Shown piece after piece: positions 17,079 through 24,975 of a DNA stretch of 55,238 nucleotides. Below the pieces are notes generated by a model, which had not been told where the DNA came from, did not search any database, and saw nothing but the letters and a program-made list of their open reading frames with translations. The position numbers and the translations under genes were made by a program. Within the stretch, counting starts at the first letter, position 1. Every line of letters starts with the position of its first letter. The DNA is from Oscillospiraceae bacterium (GTDB lineage Bacteria; Bacillota; Clostridia; Oscillospirales; Ruminococcaceae): assembly GCA_017541275.1 (NCBI GenBank), contig JAFXZM010000038.1, positions 1 through 55,238 on the forward strand, in the 5' to 3' direction.

Positions 17079-18761
17079 TTATTTTGCGACATCGACAGCG
17101 CGGCTTTCGCGGATAAGGTTGACCTTGATCTGGCCGGGATATTCCATATCATTTTCGATCTGCTGTGCGATCTGGCGTGCGACCAGAATCATGCGCTCAT
17201 CGTCGATGACCTCCGGCTTGACCATGATGCGAACCTCACGGCCTGCCTGCATGGCATAGCATTTCTCCACGCCCTCATAGGACATGCAGATCTCCTCCAG
17301 CTTTTGCAGGCGCTTGATGTAGCTTTCAAGGTTCTCGCTGCGGGCGCCGGGTCTTGCGGCAGAGATCGCGTCAGCGGCCTGAACGATGCAGGCGATTGCG
17401 GTGCGCGGCTCGACGTCGTTGTGGTGTGCTTCAACCGCGTGGATGACCTCAGCGGGCTCCTTGTACTTGCGGCAGACATCCACGCCGATCGCGACATGCG
17501 AGCCTTCGATCTCGGCGGTCAGCGCCTTGCCGATATCATGCAGCAGGCCGGCGCGTCTTGCCATATTGGCATCAACGCCGAGCTCTGCGGCAAGAATGCC
17601 GGAGAGTGTAGCGACCTCGATGCTGTGATTGAGCACATTCTGTCTGTAGCTGGTACGGAAGGTCAGTCTGCCCAGCAGCTTGACCAGCTCCGGATTGAGG
17701 CCGTGAACATTCGTTTCGAGGACAGCTCTTTCGCCCTCCTGCTTGATGCGCTTCTCGACCTCTCTGCGCGCTTTATCGACCTTTTCCTCAATGCTTGCCG
17801 GATGGATTCTGCCGTCCACGATGAGCTTTTCGAGCGCAATGCGGGCGACCTCGCGGCGAACGGGGTCAAAGCACGAAAGGGTAATTGCTTCGGGTGTATC
17901 GTCGATGATGAGATCGACGCCGGTGAGGGACTCGATCGAGCGGATATTTCTGCCCTCTCTGCCGATGATGCGTCCCTTCATTTCGTCATTGGGGAGCGGG
18001 ACGACCGAAACCGCGACCTCAGAGACCTGCTCTGCGGCACATTTTGCGATTGCCATGGAGATGTGGCTGCGAGCGATATCGTCGCAGGCTGATTTGATTT
18101 GCTGCTCATAGGCACTGACCTTGACGGCTTTTTCGTGAACAAGGTCTGCATCGAGCTGCTTCAGGAGATAATCCTTTGCCTGATCCTTGGTGAATTCGGA
18201 AATGCGTTCGAGAATATCGAGCTCAGAGCGCTTGATGCGTTCGATTTCCTCCGTACCGGCCTTTTTGATTTCCTCGGCCTCAGCGAGGCGTTCGTCCGCG
18301 GCATGGAGCTTATTCTGGAGCTGCTCCTCGCGGCGCTCAAAGTGCTCGGTTTTTTTGTCAAGGGATTCTTCCTTCTGCTGGATTCTGCGTTCCTGCCGGC
18401 TCATATCGGCTCTGCGGTCTTTAATCTCCTTTTCTGCTTCGGTGCGCAGCTTGAAGATCTCGTCCTTTGCCTCAACGAGAGCGGCTTTTTTCTTGTCCTC
18501 TGCTTCCTTGGAAGCAGCGCTGCGGATACGTTCCGCCTCCTTTTCGGCGCTTCCGATTGCAGCCTCCGCCTCGCGCTTGCGCTGCTCGATACCCTTCGAG
18601 ACACCGCGCGCTTCGGCCTTCTCGACCTGCTCTGCGACATCGCGCTTGGCTCTTGAGGAGCCGACGGCCGCACCGATTGCGACACCGGCGATCAGCGCAG
18701 CAAGGATGAGCAGGACAGAGACGGGCGTCGGAATCGCCAGCATCATTGCCATGAATGCCAT
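17079..18761 (-). CDS. rny: Ribonuclease Y
   Basis: Membrane-anchored endoribonuclease that starts mRNA decay. 560 residues, slightly longer than average. The order is typical: N-terminal membrane helix (about 12-34), long charged coiled coil (36-210), KH domain with [12 protein letters not shown] (263-274), and an HD domain with LLHDIGKA (His408, Asp409) and [13 protein letters not shown] is 11 nt upstream of the ATG at 18761. Its promoter lies about 340 nt upstream, leaving a long leader. Confidence 0.96.
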   Translation of the reverse strand: MAFMAMMLAIPTPVSVLLILAALIAGVAIGAAVGSSRAKRDVAEQVEKAEARGVSKGIEQRKREAEAAIGSAEKEAERIRSAASKEAEDKKKAALVEAKDEIFKLRTEAEKEIKDRRADMSRQERRIQQKEESLDKKTEHFERREEQLQNKLHAADERLAEAEEIKKAGTEEIERIKRSELDILERISEFTKDQAKDYLLKQLDADLVHEKAVKVSAYEQQIKSACDDIARSHISMAIAKCAAEQVSEVAVSVVPLPNDEMKGRIIGREGRNIRSIESLTGVDLIIDDTPEAITLSCFDPVRREVARIALEKLIVDGRIHPASIEEKVDKARREVEKRIKQEGERAVLETNVHGLNPELVKLLGRLTFRTSYRQNVLNHSIEVATLSGILAAELGVDANMARRAGLLHDIGKALTAEIEGSHVAIGVDVCRKYKEPAEVIHAVEAHHNDVEPRTAIACIVQAADAISAARPGARSENLESYIKRLQKLEEICMSYEGVEKCYAMQAGREVRIMVKPEVIDDERMILVARQIAQQIENDMEYPGQIKVNLIRESRAVDVAK

Positions 18762-19090
18762 ACCTGTGTTTTCCTCCTAACATCATCAGAATAGAATGGG
18801 ACTTGCCAGTTGTATATCATCTGATTCTGCGGCAGGAAACACGCCGTTTGATGATTCTTTCTTTGCAATTTTCAAGGTGGGGAAAAACGGGGAAGCCGCA
18901 GCGTCCGTGATACCGGTGCTGCGTCACTCATAAAAAAACAGCCGTTTCCCAATATTACAAGCCGGAGCGGATTCCACACCCCTTTCCGGCAAAAAAAGGA
19001 GATCAACAGCGGCATCTGCCGCAAAACACCATCGGAAGCGGGACGCAAAACAGAAACAGTCCCCGGCTTCCGGTGCAATGCAATAATACA
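18762..19090 (-). promoter_or_regulatory. Long untranslated leader of rny
   Basis: About 330 nt between the promoter and the rny ATG with no convincing coding frame. It contains a GC-rich hairpin (arms GCCGGA near 18961-18966 and TCCGGC near 18985-18990) and A/U-rich runs. It matches no riboswitch I can name. A structured or autoregulatory 5' UTR is plausible. Confidence 0.4.
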
Positions 19091-19097
19091 CAACTTT

Positions 19098-19126
19098 AGT
19101 ATACTATATTTTTGCCCGAAAGTCAA
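19098..19126 (-). promoter_or_regulatory. Promoter upstream of rny
   Basis: Minus-strand TTGACT (19121-19126), 17-nt spacer, TATACT (19098-19103). Confidence 0.85.
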
Positions 19127-19173
19127 GGACTATTTCATATTTTTCTCATTTGACAGCGGATTCCGCGATGCTG

Positions 19174-19745
19174 TCATTCCGTGACGGAAACGGTTCCGAA
19201 ATCGGTTTCGGCCGGAAGAAACGTCTGGCCGAAACCGCTGACGATGCACACCGTATTTGCCGGAAAGGCGATCACGGTGCCGGGGGCATATCCGCAGGGA
19301 CGGTGAACTGTACGGTCATGAGGGCAGTTCCGGCCGGAATCTGCATCGGATTCAGGGAAGCAGCGACAGCGACCAGCGTCAGCATATCCGCCTGTACGTT
19401 CAGAATGATATCCGCTTTGTCTGTGTTCGTCAGCTCTGTACTGAGGCGGAAATCCGGGAGGGCAGCTCCATGCGTGCAGTACGGCTGCAAATAGATCTGT
19501 ATGCCGCTGAACGTACACGAATTCTTTGTTGTTACCCGCAGTGTCACGGTCACAAGCCAGGCCCGTGCCTGTGCCGCCTCCGGAAGTCCGTCCCGTGCTC
19601 AAAGAGCCGGACAAACGCCTCTCCGGTCATATCCTCGGCATCCTCGCGGTTCTGCATATAAGAGTATGCGATGCTGTAAATCAGTGCCGCATACTGCTGA
19701 TAGGGCATTGAACCGATCTGTACCGGGGTTGCTGTGATCCGGCAT
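19174..19745 (-). pseudogene. Decayed ECF sigma factor fused to a cohesin-like domain
   Basis: From a good start (AAGGGAG then ATG at 19745) the frame reads MPDHSNPGTDRFNAL, shifts, and continues as an ECF sigma region 2 (YQQYAALIYSIAYSYMQNRE, then DAEDMTGEAFVRLFEHGTDF). A second shift leads into EAAQARAWLVTVTLRV. The text then turns into a beta-rich cohesin-like domain (SGIQIYLQPY, then PAGTALMTVQFTVPADMPP), shifts again at a five-C run, and ends with GTVIAFPANTVCIVSGFGQ and a stop at 19174. At least three frameshifts and the abrupt junction show a dead, internally deleted gene. The sigma assignment is solid; the cohesin assignment is tentative. Confidence 0.7.
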
Positions 19746-19922
19746 TCCGCACACTCCCTTCCGTTCCGTGGATTGCATGATCTTGCCGTTATAAGTAAAA
19801 CATCCTGCGGCACAAAATGTCCCGCGCCGGAGCAAAAATCAGCGAAATGCACAAAGCAGAGCACGCCGGCTTGTGCTGATCATGGTGCAGTGACCCGCTG
19901 CACAGTGAGAGGGCAGAGAACA

Positions 19923-19956
19923 CCCGCCCGCCTGATTCCGATATCAGGCGGGCGGG
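19923..19956. terminator. Terminator downstream of rubrerythrin
   Basis: Perfect 14-bp stem CCCGCCCGCCTGAT/ATCAGGCGGGCGGG with a 6-nt loop, starting 7 nt beyond the rubrerythrin stop. Confidence 0.8.
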
Positions 19957-19963
19957 CTGATTT

Positions 19964-20503
19964 TTAGTAGTTTTCTGCGCGGAGCTTGAAATAGGCCTGC
20001 GGGTGCTTGCAGACCGGACATACTGCCGGTGCCTTCGGGCCGATCACGATATGGCCGCAGTTCATGCACTCCCAGATCATGTCACCGTCGCGGGAGAAGA
20101 CTAGTCCGCCCTCGACATTGGCGAGCAGCTTGCGGTAGCGCTCCTCATGCGCCTTCTCGATCTTGCCGACCATCTCAAACAGTGCCGCGATTCTGGTGAA
20201 GCCCTCCTCGCGTGCGACCTTCGCAAACTCGACATACATGTCAGTCCACTCGAAGTTTTCGCCGTCTGCGGCTGCCTTGAGGTTTTCGGCAGTGTCCGGG
20301 ATATCGCCGCCGTGCAGCTCCTTAAACCAGAGCTTGGCGTGTTCCTTCTCATTGTTCGCAGTCTCCTCAAAGATTTCTGCGATCTGGACATAGCCCTCCT
20401 TGCGCGCCTTGGACGCAAAGTAGGTATACTTGTTGCGTGCCTGCGACTCTCCTGCGAAAGCTGCCTGCAAATTTGCTTCGGTTCTTGAGCCCTTCAGTTC
20501 CAT
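19964..20503 (-). CDS. rbr: Rubrerythrin
   Basis: Non-haem di-iron peroxidase that protects anaerobes from hydrogen peroxide. 179 residues. The ferritin-like domain shows the di-iron ligands GES (Glu19), NEKEH (Glu52...His55) and IEKAH. The C-terminal rubredoxin domain has CMNC and CPVC, giving a Cys4 iron site. It has its own strong promoter and a terminator, so it is a single-gene unit. Confidence 0.97.
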   Translation of the reverse strand: MELKGSRTEANLQAAFAGESQARNKYTYFASKARKEGYVQIAEIFEETANNEKEHAKLWFKELHGGDIPDTAENLKAAADGENFEWTDMYVEFAKVAREEGFTRIAALFEMVGKIEKAHEERYRKLLANVEGGLVFSRDGDMIWECMNCGHIVIGPKAPAVCPVCKHPQAYFKLRAENY

Positions 20504-20564
20504 TGCTGTTTCCTCCTTGAATGATTGATAGAATCGGGATGTACGCGCAGCACATCTTCATTTT

Positions 20565-20593
20565 ATTATACATATATTTGCGCGTTTTGTCAA
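20565..20593 (-). promoter_or_regulatory. Promoter of rubrerythrin
   Basis: Minus-strand TTGACA (20588-20593), 17-nt spacer, TATAAT (20565-20570): a full consensus promoter. No clear PerR box was recognised. Confidence 0.9.
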
Positions 20594-20653
20594 TGGACAT
20601 TTTGTGAAAATCGGAAAAATCACGGGCGCGGCACGTTTCCGCGGGTGCGCCAC

Positions 20654-20682
20654 TTGACAAATCCCGCAAAATCGAATAAAAT
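20654..20682 (+). promoter_or_regulatory. Promoter of the T-box-aspS unit
   Basis: TTGACA (20654-20659), 17-nt spacer, TAAAAT (20677-20682), divergent from the rubrerythrin promoter. Confidence 0.8.
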
Positions 20683-20689
20683 AAGTGTC

Positions 20690-20950
20690 AGGAGACCCGC
20701 GCTCCGAATGGGAAACGGTCAGAGAGACAGCGCCCGCAGGCTGAAAGCGCGTCACGGAGCCCGGCAGCAGCGGCAACACTCCCGCGCAGCGATCTGCGCA
20801 CAAATCCAAATGCCCCATAAAAAAGTGAACCGTGTCTCCGCAGAAGCGGGATGCCGGTTAAATCGGGTGGCACCGCGGGTTTTCATGAAAATGAAACGCT
20901 CGTCCCGAAGCAGTCTGCAAATGCAGGCAGCTTTGGGGCGTTTTATTTTT
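20690..20950 (+). promoter_or_regulatory. T-box leader of aspS
   Basis: tRNA-sensing leader. The T-box core TGGCACCGCG is at 20868-20877 within GGGTGGCACCGCGGG. The stem I region has AGAGAGACAG and GGCTGAAAG elements upstream. An intrinsic terminator with a T-run lies at 20894-20950, just before aspS. Uncharged tRNA should stabilise the antiterminator. GAC (Asp) triplets occur at 20694-20696 and 20726-20728, but I could not fix which, if either, is the specifier. Confidence 0.9.
20894..20950 (+). terminator. Regulated terminator of the aspS T-box
   Basis: Stem AAACGC..CCCGAAGC (20894-20911) pairs with GCTTTGGGGCGTTT (20930-20943), with an inner CTGC/GCAG hairpin, then a T-rich tract to 20950. 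Confidence 0.85.
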
Positions 20951-20966
20951 TACAGGAGGAATGTTT

Positions 20967-22712
20967 ATGTACCGTACTGTCATGTGCAATGCGCTCCGCA
21001 AGGAGCACATCGGCCAGACTGTCTCGCTGGCGGGCTGGGTCGATACGATCCGCGACCACGGCGGCGTGCTGTTTCTGGCGCTGCGCGATGAGACCGGCAT
21101 CACGCAGGTCGTCTTTCACGACGACGAAATGCTGAAGGGCGTCGGCAGAGAGACCGTCATCTCCGTGACCGGCAAGGTTGTCGAGCGCGATGCCGAGACC
21201 GTTGACCCGAAGCTGGAGACCGGTCTGGTCGAGGTTCTGGTCGAGAAGATGGAGCTGCTGGGACCGTCGAAGTCGATGCTGCCGTTCATTCCGGCAGAGT
21301 CGCTGGATACCCGCGAGGAGGTGCGCCTGAAGTACCGCTATCTCGACCTGAGAAATCCGAAGATTCACGAGAATATCATTCTCCGCTCGAAGGTCATCAC
21401 CTTCCTGCGCCGGAAAATGGAGGAGCTGGGCTTCCTCGATATCCAGACCCCGATCCTGACGGCATCCTCTCCGGAGGGTGCACGCGACTTCCTTGTGCCG
21501 AGCAGAAAGCACAAGGGCAAGTTCTATGCGCTGCCGCAGGCGCCGCAGCAGTTCAAGCAGCTTCTCATGGTGTCCGGCTTCAACAAGTATTATCAGATCG
21601 CACCGTGCTTCCGTGATGAGGATGCGCGGCAGGACCGCTCCCCCGGAGAGTTCTATCAGCTCGATTTTGAAATGGCTTTTGCCACGCAGGATGAGGTTCT
21701 GGCTGTCTGCGAGGAGGTCATTTCCGAGACCTTCCGCAAGTTCAAGCCCGATGCCGTCATTTCCGATGCGCCGTTCGAGCGCATTACCTACCGCGATGCA
21801 ATGATGAAATACGGCTCGGATAAGCCCGATCTGCGCAACCCGCTCCGGATTATTGACCTGACGGATTTCTTTGCAAATGTTGACTTCCCGATCTTCAAGG
21901 GCAAGCCGGTGCGCGGCATTGTCGCAGACTGCGCAGGCTGCTCCAAGAAGTTCTTTGAGGATTCGCTGAAATTCGCGACCTCGATCGGCATGAAGGGTCT
22001 GGGCTATCTGACCGCCGTGGAGGGTCAGGCGAATTTCAAGGGCCCGATCGACAAATTCCTGTCCGATGCGCAGCGTGACGAGATTCGTCAGCTTTCCGGC
22101 ATCAAGGACGGCGAAACCGTGTTCTTCATCTCCGACAAGAAGGGCATCGTGGACAGCTATGCCGGACAGATCCGGAACTGGCTGGGCGAGCGGCTTGACC
22201 TGATCGAGAAAAACGCATTCCGCTTCTGCTTTGTGGTCGATTTCCCGATGTACGAGATCAACGAGGAGACCAAGAAGCTCGACTTTACGCACAATCCGTT
22301 CTCGATGCCGCAGGGCGGTCTCGATGCGCTGGAAAAACAGGACCCGCTGGAGATTCTGGCATATCAGTATGACCTTGTCTGCAACGGCATTGAGCTGGCA
22401 TCGGGCGCTGTCAGAAACCACAGCGTTGATATTATGAAGAAGGCCTTTGCACTGGCCGGTTATACGGAGGAGGAGCTTGCGGCACGGTTCTCCGCACTGT
22501 ATACAGCATTCCAGTACGGTGCGCCGCCGCATGCAGGCATGGCACCCGGCATTGACCGCATGATCATGCTGCTGGCGGATACCGAGACGATCCGCAACGT
22601 CATCGCCTTCCCGCTGAACGGCAATGCACAGGATCTGCTGCTCGGCGCACCGTCGCAGGTGACGGAGCAGCAGCTCCGCGAGGCAAACATCCAGATTCGC
22701 GAAGAAAGCTGA
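20967..22712 (+). CDS. aspS: Aspartyl-tRNA synthetase
   Basis: Class II synthetase, 581 residues. The N-terminal OB-fold anticodon domain (1-110) begins MYRTVMCNALRKEHIGQTVS. Class II motif 2 is seen in PCFRDEDARQDRSPGEFYQL and motif 3 in GMAPGIDRMIMLL; a GAD insertion lies between. The ATG at 20967 is preferred over the one at 20961, because AGGAGGA ends at 20960, directly against the earlier ATG. GatCAB at 49133-53120 suggests that tRNA-Gln, and perhaps tRNA-Asn, is charged indirectly, so this enzyme could be non-discriminating; sequence alone does not decide. Confidence 0.95.
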   Translation: MYRTVMCNALRKEHIGQTVSLAGWVDTIRDHGGVLFLALRDETGITQVVFHDDEMLKGVGRETVISVTGKVVERDAETVDPKLETGLVEVLVEKMELLGPSKSMLPFIPAESLDTREEVRLKYRYLDLRNPKIHENIILRSKVITFLRRKMEELGFLDIQTPILTASSPEGARDFLVPSRKHKGKFYALPQAPQQFKQLLMVSGFNKYYQIAPCFRDEDARQDRSPGEFYQLDFEMAFATQDEVLAVCEEVISETFRKFKPDAVISDAPFERITYRDAMMKYGSDKPDLRNPLRIIDLTDFFANVDFPIFKGKPVRGIVADCAGCSKKFFEDSLKFATSIGMKGLGYLTAVEGQANFKGPIDKFLSDAQRDEIRQLSGIKDGETVFFISDKKGIVDSYAGQIRNWLGERLDLIEKNAFRFCFVVDFPMYEINEETKKLDFTHNPFSMPQGGLDALEKQDPLEILAYQYDLVCNGIELASGAVRNHSVDIMKKAFALAGYTEEELAARFSALYTAFQYGAPPHAGMAPGIDRMIMLLADTETIRNVIAFPLNGNAQDLLLGAPSQVTEQQLREANIQIREES

Positions 22713-22716
22713 AAAA

Positions 22717-22790
22717 AGTATCGCTGCGCGATGCATTGGCAATGAGGCAGAGCCCTCATCACTAATCATCGCGCAGCGATATCTTTTTTT
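22717..22790. terminator. Bidirectional terminator made from the 15-mer repeat
   Basis: TATCGCTGCGCGATG (22719-22733) and its exact reverse complement CATCGCGCAGCGATA (22767-22781) flank a 33-nt loop. An A-run precedes and a T-run follows, so the hairpin reads as a terminator on both strands between convergent aspS and queA. The 15-mer is the same one found beside the dispersed repeats near 488 and 15164. Confidence 0.8.
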
Positions 22791-22873
22791 AAGTCCCTTT
22801 TAGGAATCGTGCTGCATATATACAATCGGGATTCAGCGGGCAGTGTTCGCTTCCGTGCGAATGCAGGCGCTGT

Positions 22874-23914
22874 TCAAAGGATGAGCATAGCGTCGCCGAA
22901 GCTGAAGAACCGGTATTTCTCCTGCACGGCGATCTGATATGCATTCATGACATGCTCATAGCCTGCAAAGGCCGAGACCAGCATAATCAGTGTCGATTCC
23001 GGCAGATGAAAATTGGTGATGAGGCCGTCGATGCAGCGGAATTCGTAGGGCGGATAGATAAAGATGCCGGTGTCGCCCTCGCAGGGGATGACACTGCCGT
23101 GTGCGGCGGCAGCACCCTCCAGCGTCCGGCAGGAGGTTGTGCCGACTGCGATGACGCGGCCGCCGTTTTCCTTGGTTCTGCGGATTTTCTCCGCAGTTTC
23201 CGCAGGAATGGAATAATGCTCGACGTGCATATGATGCCTGCGGATGTCATCCTCCTTGACGGGGCGGAAGGTGCCGAGGCCGACGTGCAGCGTGACATAT
23301 GCCTCATCGACGCCCTGTTTTTTCAGCGATTGCAGCAGCTCCGGCGTAAAATGCAGACCGGCGGTCGGTGCGGCAGAGGAGCCGGGCTCTCTGGCATAGA
23401 CGGTCTGATAGCGGTTTTTGTCGCGGAGCTTTTCGGTGATATAGGGCGGAAGCGGCATCTGCCCGATTTCATCGAGCACGGCATAGAGGCTGCCCTCACA
23501 GGCAAACCGCACGGTGCGGCCGCCGTCCTCGGTAATGCCGATGACCTCTGCTTCGAGCTTTCCGTCACCGAAGGAAAAGCGCGTGCCGGGCTTTGCCTTT
23601 TTCGCGGGCTTGCAGATGATCTCCCAGACCTTCTCCCCGACGGGCTTCAGCAGCAGGAATTCGATCGGCGTCTGATTTTCGGTTTTTACGCCGTAGAGCC
23701 GTGCCGGAAGCACGCGGGAGTCATTCATCACCAGCAGATCGCCCGGGCGCAGAAAATCGCCGAGCTCATAGAAGTGATGATGCGACACCGCGCCGGTATT
23801 CCGGTCAAGGCAGAGCATTCGCGATGCGCTCCGCGGCTCGACCGGTGTCTGCGCGATGCGTTCCTGCGGCAGATCATAGTAATATGTGCTTTTTTTCGTG
23901 TAATCAATCTCCAT
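22874..23914 (-). CDS. queA: S-adenosylmethionine:tRNA ribosyltransferase-isomerase QueA
   Basis: Converts preQ1 in tRNA to epoxyqueuosine using SAM as ribosyl donor. 346 residues, normal length. Family signatures: YDLPQERIAQTPVEPRSASR at the N-terminus, LLVMNDSRVLPARLYG, PTAGLHFTPELL, HVGLGTFRPVKEDDI, EHYSIP and NFHLPESTLIMLVSAFAGYE. The start at 23914 has GGAAAGGA upstream; an earlier in-frame ATG gives a non-homologous extension. No other queuosine genes are in the window. Confidence 0.96.
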   Translation of the reverse strand: MEIDYTKKSTYYYDLPQERIAQTPVEPRSASRMLCLDRNTGAVSHHHFYELGDFLRPGDLLVMNDSRVLPARLYGVKTENQTPIEFLLLKPVGEKVWEIICKPAKKAKPGTRFSFGDGKLEAEVIGITEDGGRTVRFACEGSLYAVLDEIGQMPLPPYITEKLRDKNRYQTVYAREPGSSAAPTAGLHFTPELLQSLKKQGVDEAYVTLHVGLGTFRPVKEDDIRRHHMHVEHYSIPAETAEKIRRTKENGGRVIAVGTTSCRTLEGAAAAHGSVIPCEGDTGIFIYPPYEFRCIDGLITNFHLPESTLIMLVSAFAGYEHVMNAYQIAVQEKYRFFSFGDAMLIL

Positions 23915-23972
23915 AGGAGCTGTTCCTTTCCGATGGCCGTTTATAAGTTTTTCCGGCGGCCTTCCTGAATTG

Positions 23973-24010
23973 AAAGGCGGAGCTGTACGCTGCGGCACAG
24001 CCCCGCCTTT
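23973..24010 (-). terminator. Hairpin downstream of the substrate-binding protein gene
   Basis: 14-bp stem (AAAGGCGGAGCTGT with ACAGCCCCGCCTTT, one mismatch) with a 10-nt loop, just beyond the stop of the 24028-24813 gene and upstream of queA. It is symmetric and has short A/T ends. Confidence 0.65.
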
Positions 24011-24027
24011 GATGTCGTTCCTTTTTG

Positions 24028-24813
24028 TTATTTCTTGCGTACAACGATCACCTGATGCGTCACGGCGTAATTGTCCGTGAACAGAACATCCTTCTCGCGT
24101 TCAGGCGTGACGGAAAGGCCGGCGACACCGACATCCGCCTTCTCGTTCTGCACCGCAGGCAGCACGGAATTGAAATCCATATCCTCGATCTTCAGCTCAT
24201 AGCCAAGATAATCGCAGACCGCGTTCATCATATCGACGTCGAAGCCGACGACTGTTTTGCCGTCATAGCTCTCATAGGGCGGAAACTCCGCATTTGTCGC
24301 CATAATCAGTGTTTTGCTCCGCTCAATGCCGATCTTGATCTCATAGGGATGCTGTCCCTTTTCGTCGCCTTCATAGTTCGCCTTGATCGCGGCCAATGTG
24401 CCGTCCTCGTCAAGTGCACGCAGTGCACCGTTGAGTTCGTCGCGGAGCGCGCTGTTTTCGAGGTTCACGGCAATCGCATATTCCTCATCGGCGAACGACT
24501 CATCCAGCACCATGATATCGTCATTTTTCTCGACAAATGCATTTGCGGTTTCGAGGTCAACAATCACGGCGTCGATCGTCCCCTGCTTCAGTGCCTTTAC
24601 GGCATCGGCAGCCTTATTGTATTTCTCAACATTGGTATCCTCCAGATCGGAGGCAAGGGTATCACCGGTTGTGCCGAGCTGCACGCCGATATGCTTGCCC
24701 TTCAGGTCCGCTGCCGAATGAACCGGATTCGGGGGCGGGCCGCCGCAGCCTGTCAGCATTACAGCGGAAAGCGCCAGCATCGAAAAACCGGCGAAGAGTC
24801 TGTTCATTTTCAT
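24028..24813 (-). CDS. Circularly permuted amino-acid-type substrate-binding lipoprotein
   Basis: 261 residues with lipobox LTGC (Cys23), so membrane-tethered. Both halves match polar amino acid binding proteins (SBP_bac_3) closely, but in swapped order. Residues 36-148 (DLKGKHIGVQLGTTGD, VIVDLETANAFV, DEEYAIAV, LDEDGTLAAIKANYEG) are the part that is normally C-terminal. Residues 168-261 (TLIMATNAEFPPYESYDGK, VVGFDVDMMNAV, VAGLSVTPERE, NYAVTHQVIVVRKK) are normally N-terminal. The break falls within lobe II. The frame is intact with its own promoter and terminator. No permease or ATPase gene adjoins it, so it may serve a transporter elsewhere or act as a sensor. Confidence 0.85.
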   Translation of the reverse strand: MKMNRLFAGFSMLALSAVMLTGCGGPPPNPVHSAADLKGKHIGVQLGTTGDTLASDLEDTNVEKYNKAADAVKALKQGTIDAVIVDLETANAFVEKNDDIMVLDESFADEEYAIAVNLENSALRDELNGALRALDEDGTLAAIKANYEGDEKGQHPYEIKIGIERSKTLIMATNAEFPPYESYDGKTVVGFDVDMMNAVCDYLGYELKIEDMDFNSVLPAVQNEKADVGVAGLSVTPEREKDVLFTDNYAVTHQVIVVRKK

Positions 24814-24899
24814 TTCATCTGCATCCTTTCTGTTGACCGGGCTGACATCAGGTACAGTTCCGGTATGATTCTGCCGCCTGAAACAAACAGGATACCTTG

Positions 24900-24928
24900 A
24901 TTATAGCACAGCTTCGCGGAAGAATCAA
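24900..24928 (-). promoter_or_regulatory. Promoter of the substrate-binding protein gene
   Basis: Minus-strand TTGATT (24923-24928), 17-nt spacer, TATAAT (24900-24905). Confidence 0.85.
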
Positions 24929-24975
24929 GTGCTTTTGCTGAAAATTAACCGTTATGTAACAAATAGGACAGTGAT

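Noticed and set aside
18872-19126. 84-codon minus-strand frame in the rny leader
   Set aside because: Its start lies upstream of the -10 of the mapped promoter and it lacks a ribosome site, so it cannot be translated from that transcript.
20780-20800. Copy of the dispersed 15-mer in the aspS T-box leader (GCGCAGCGAT)
   Set aside because: Only 10 bases match and the stretch belongs to the T-box stem region; likely chance.
20943-22769. 608-codon minus-strand open frame opposite aspS
   Set aside because: Antisense shadow of aspS; no ribosome site or recognisable domain.
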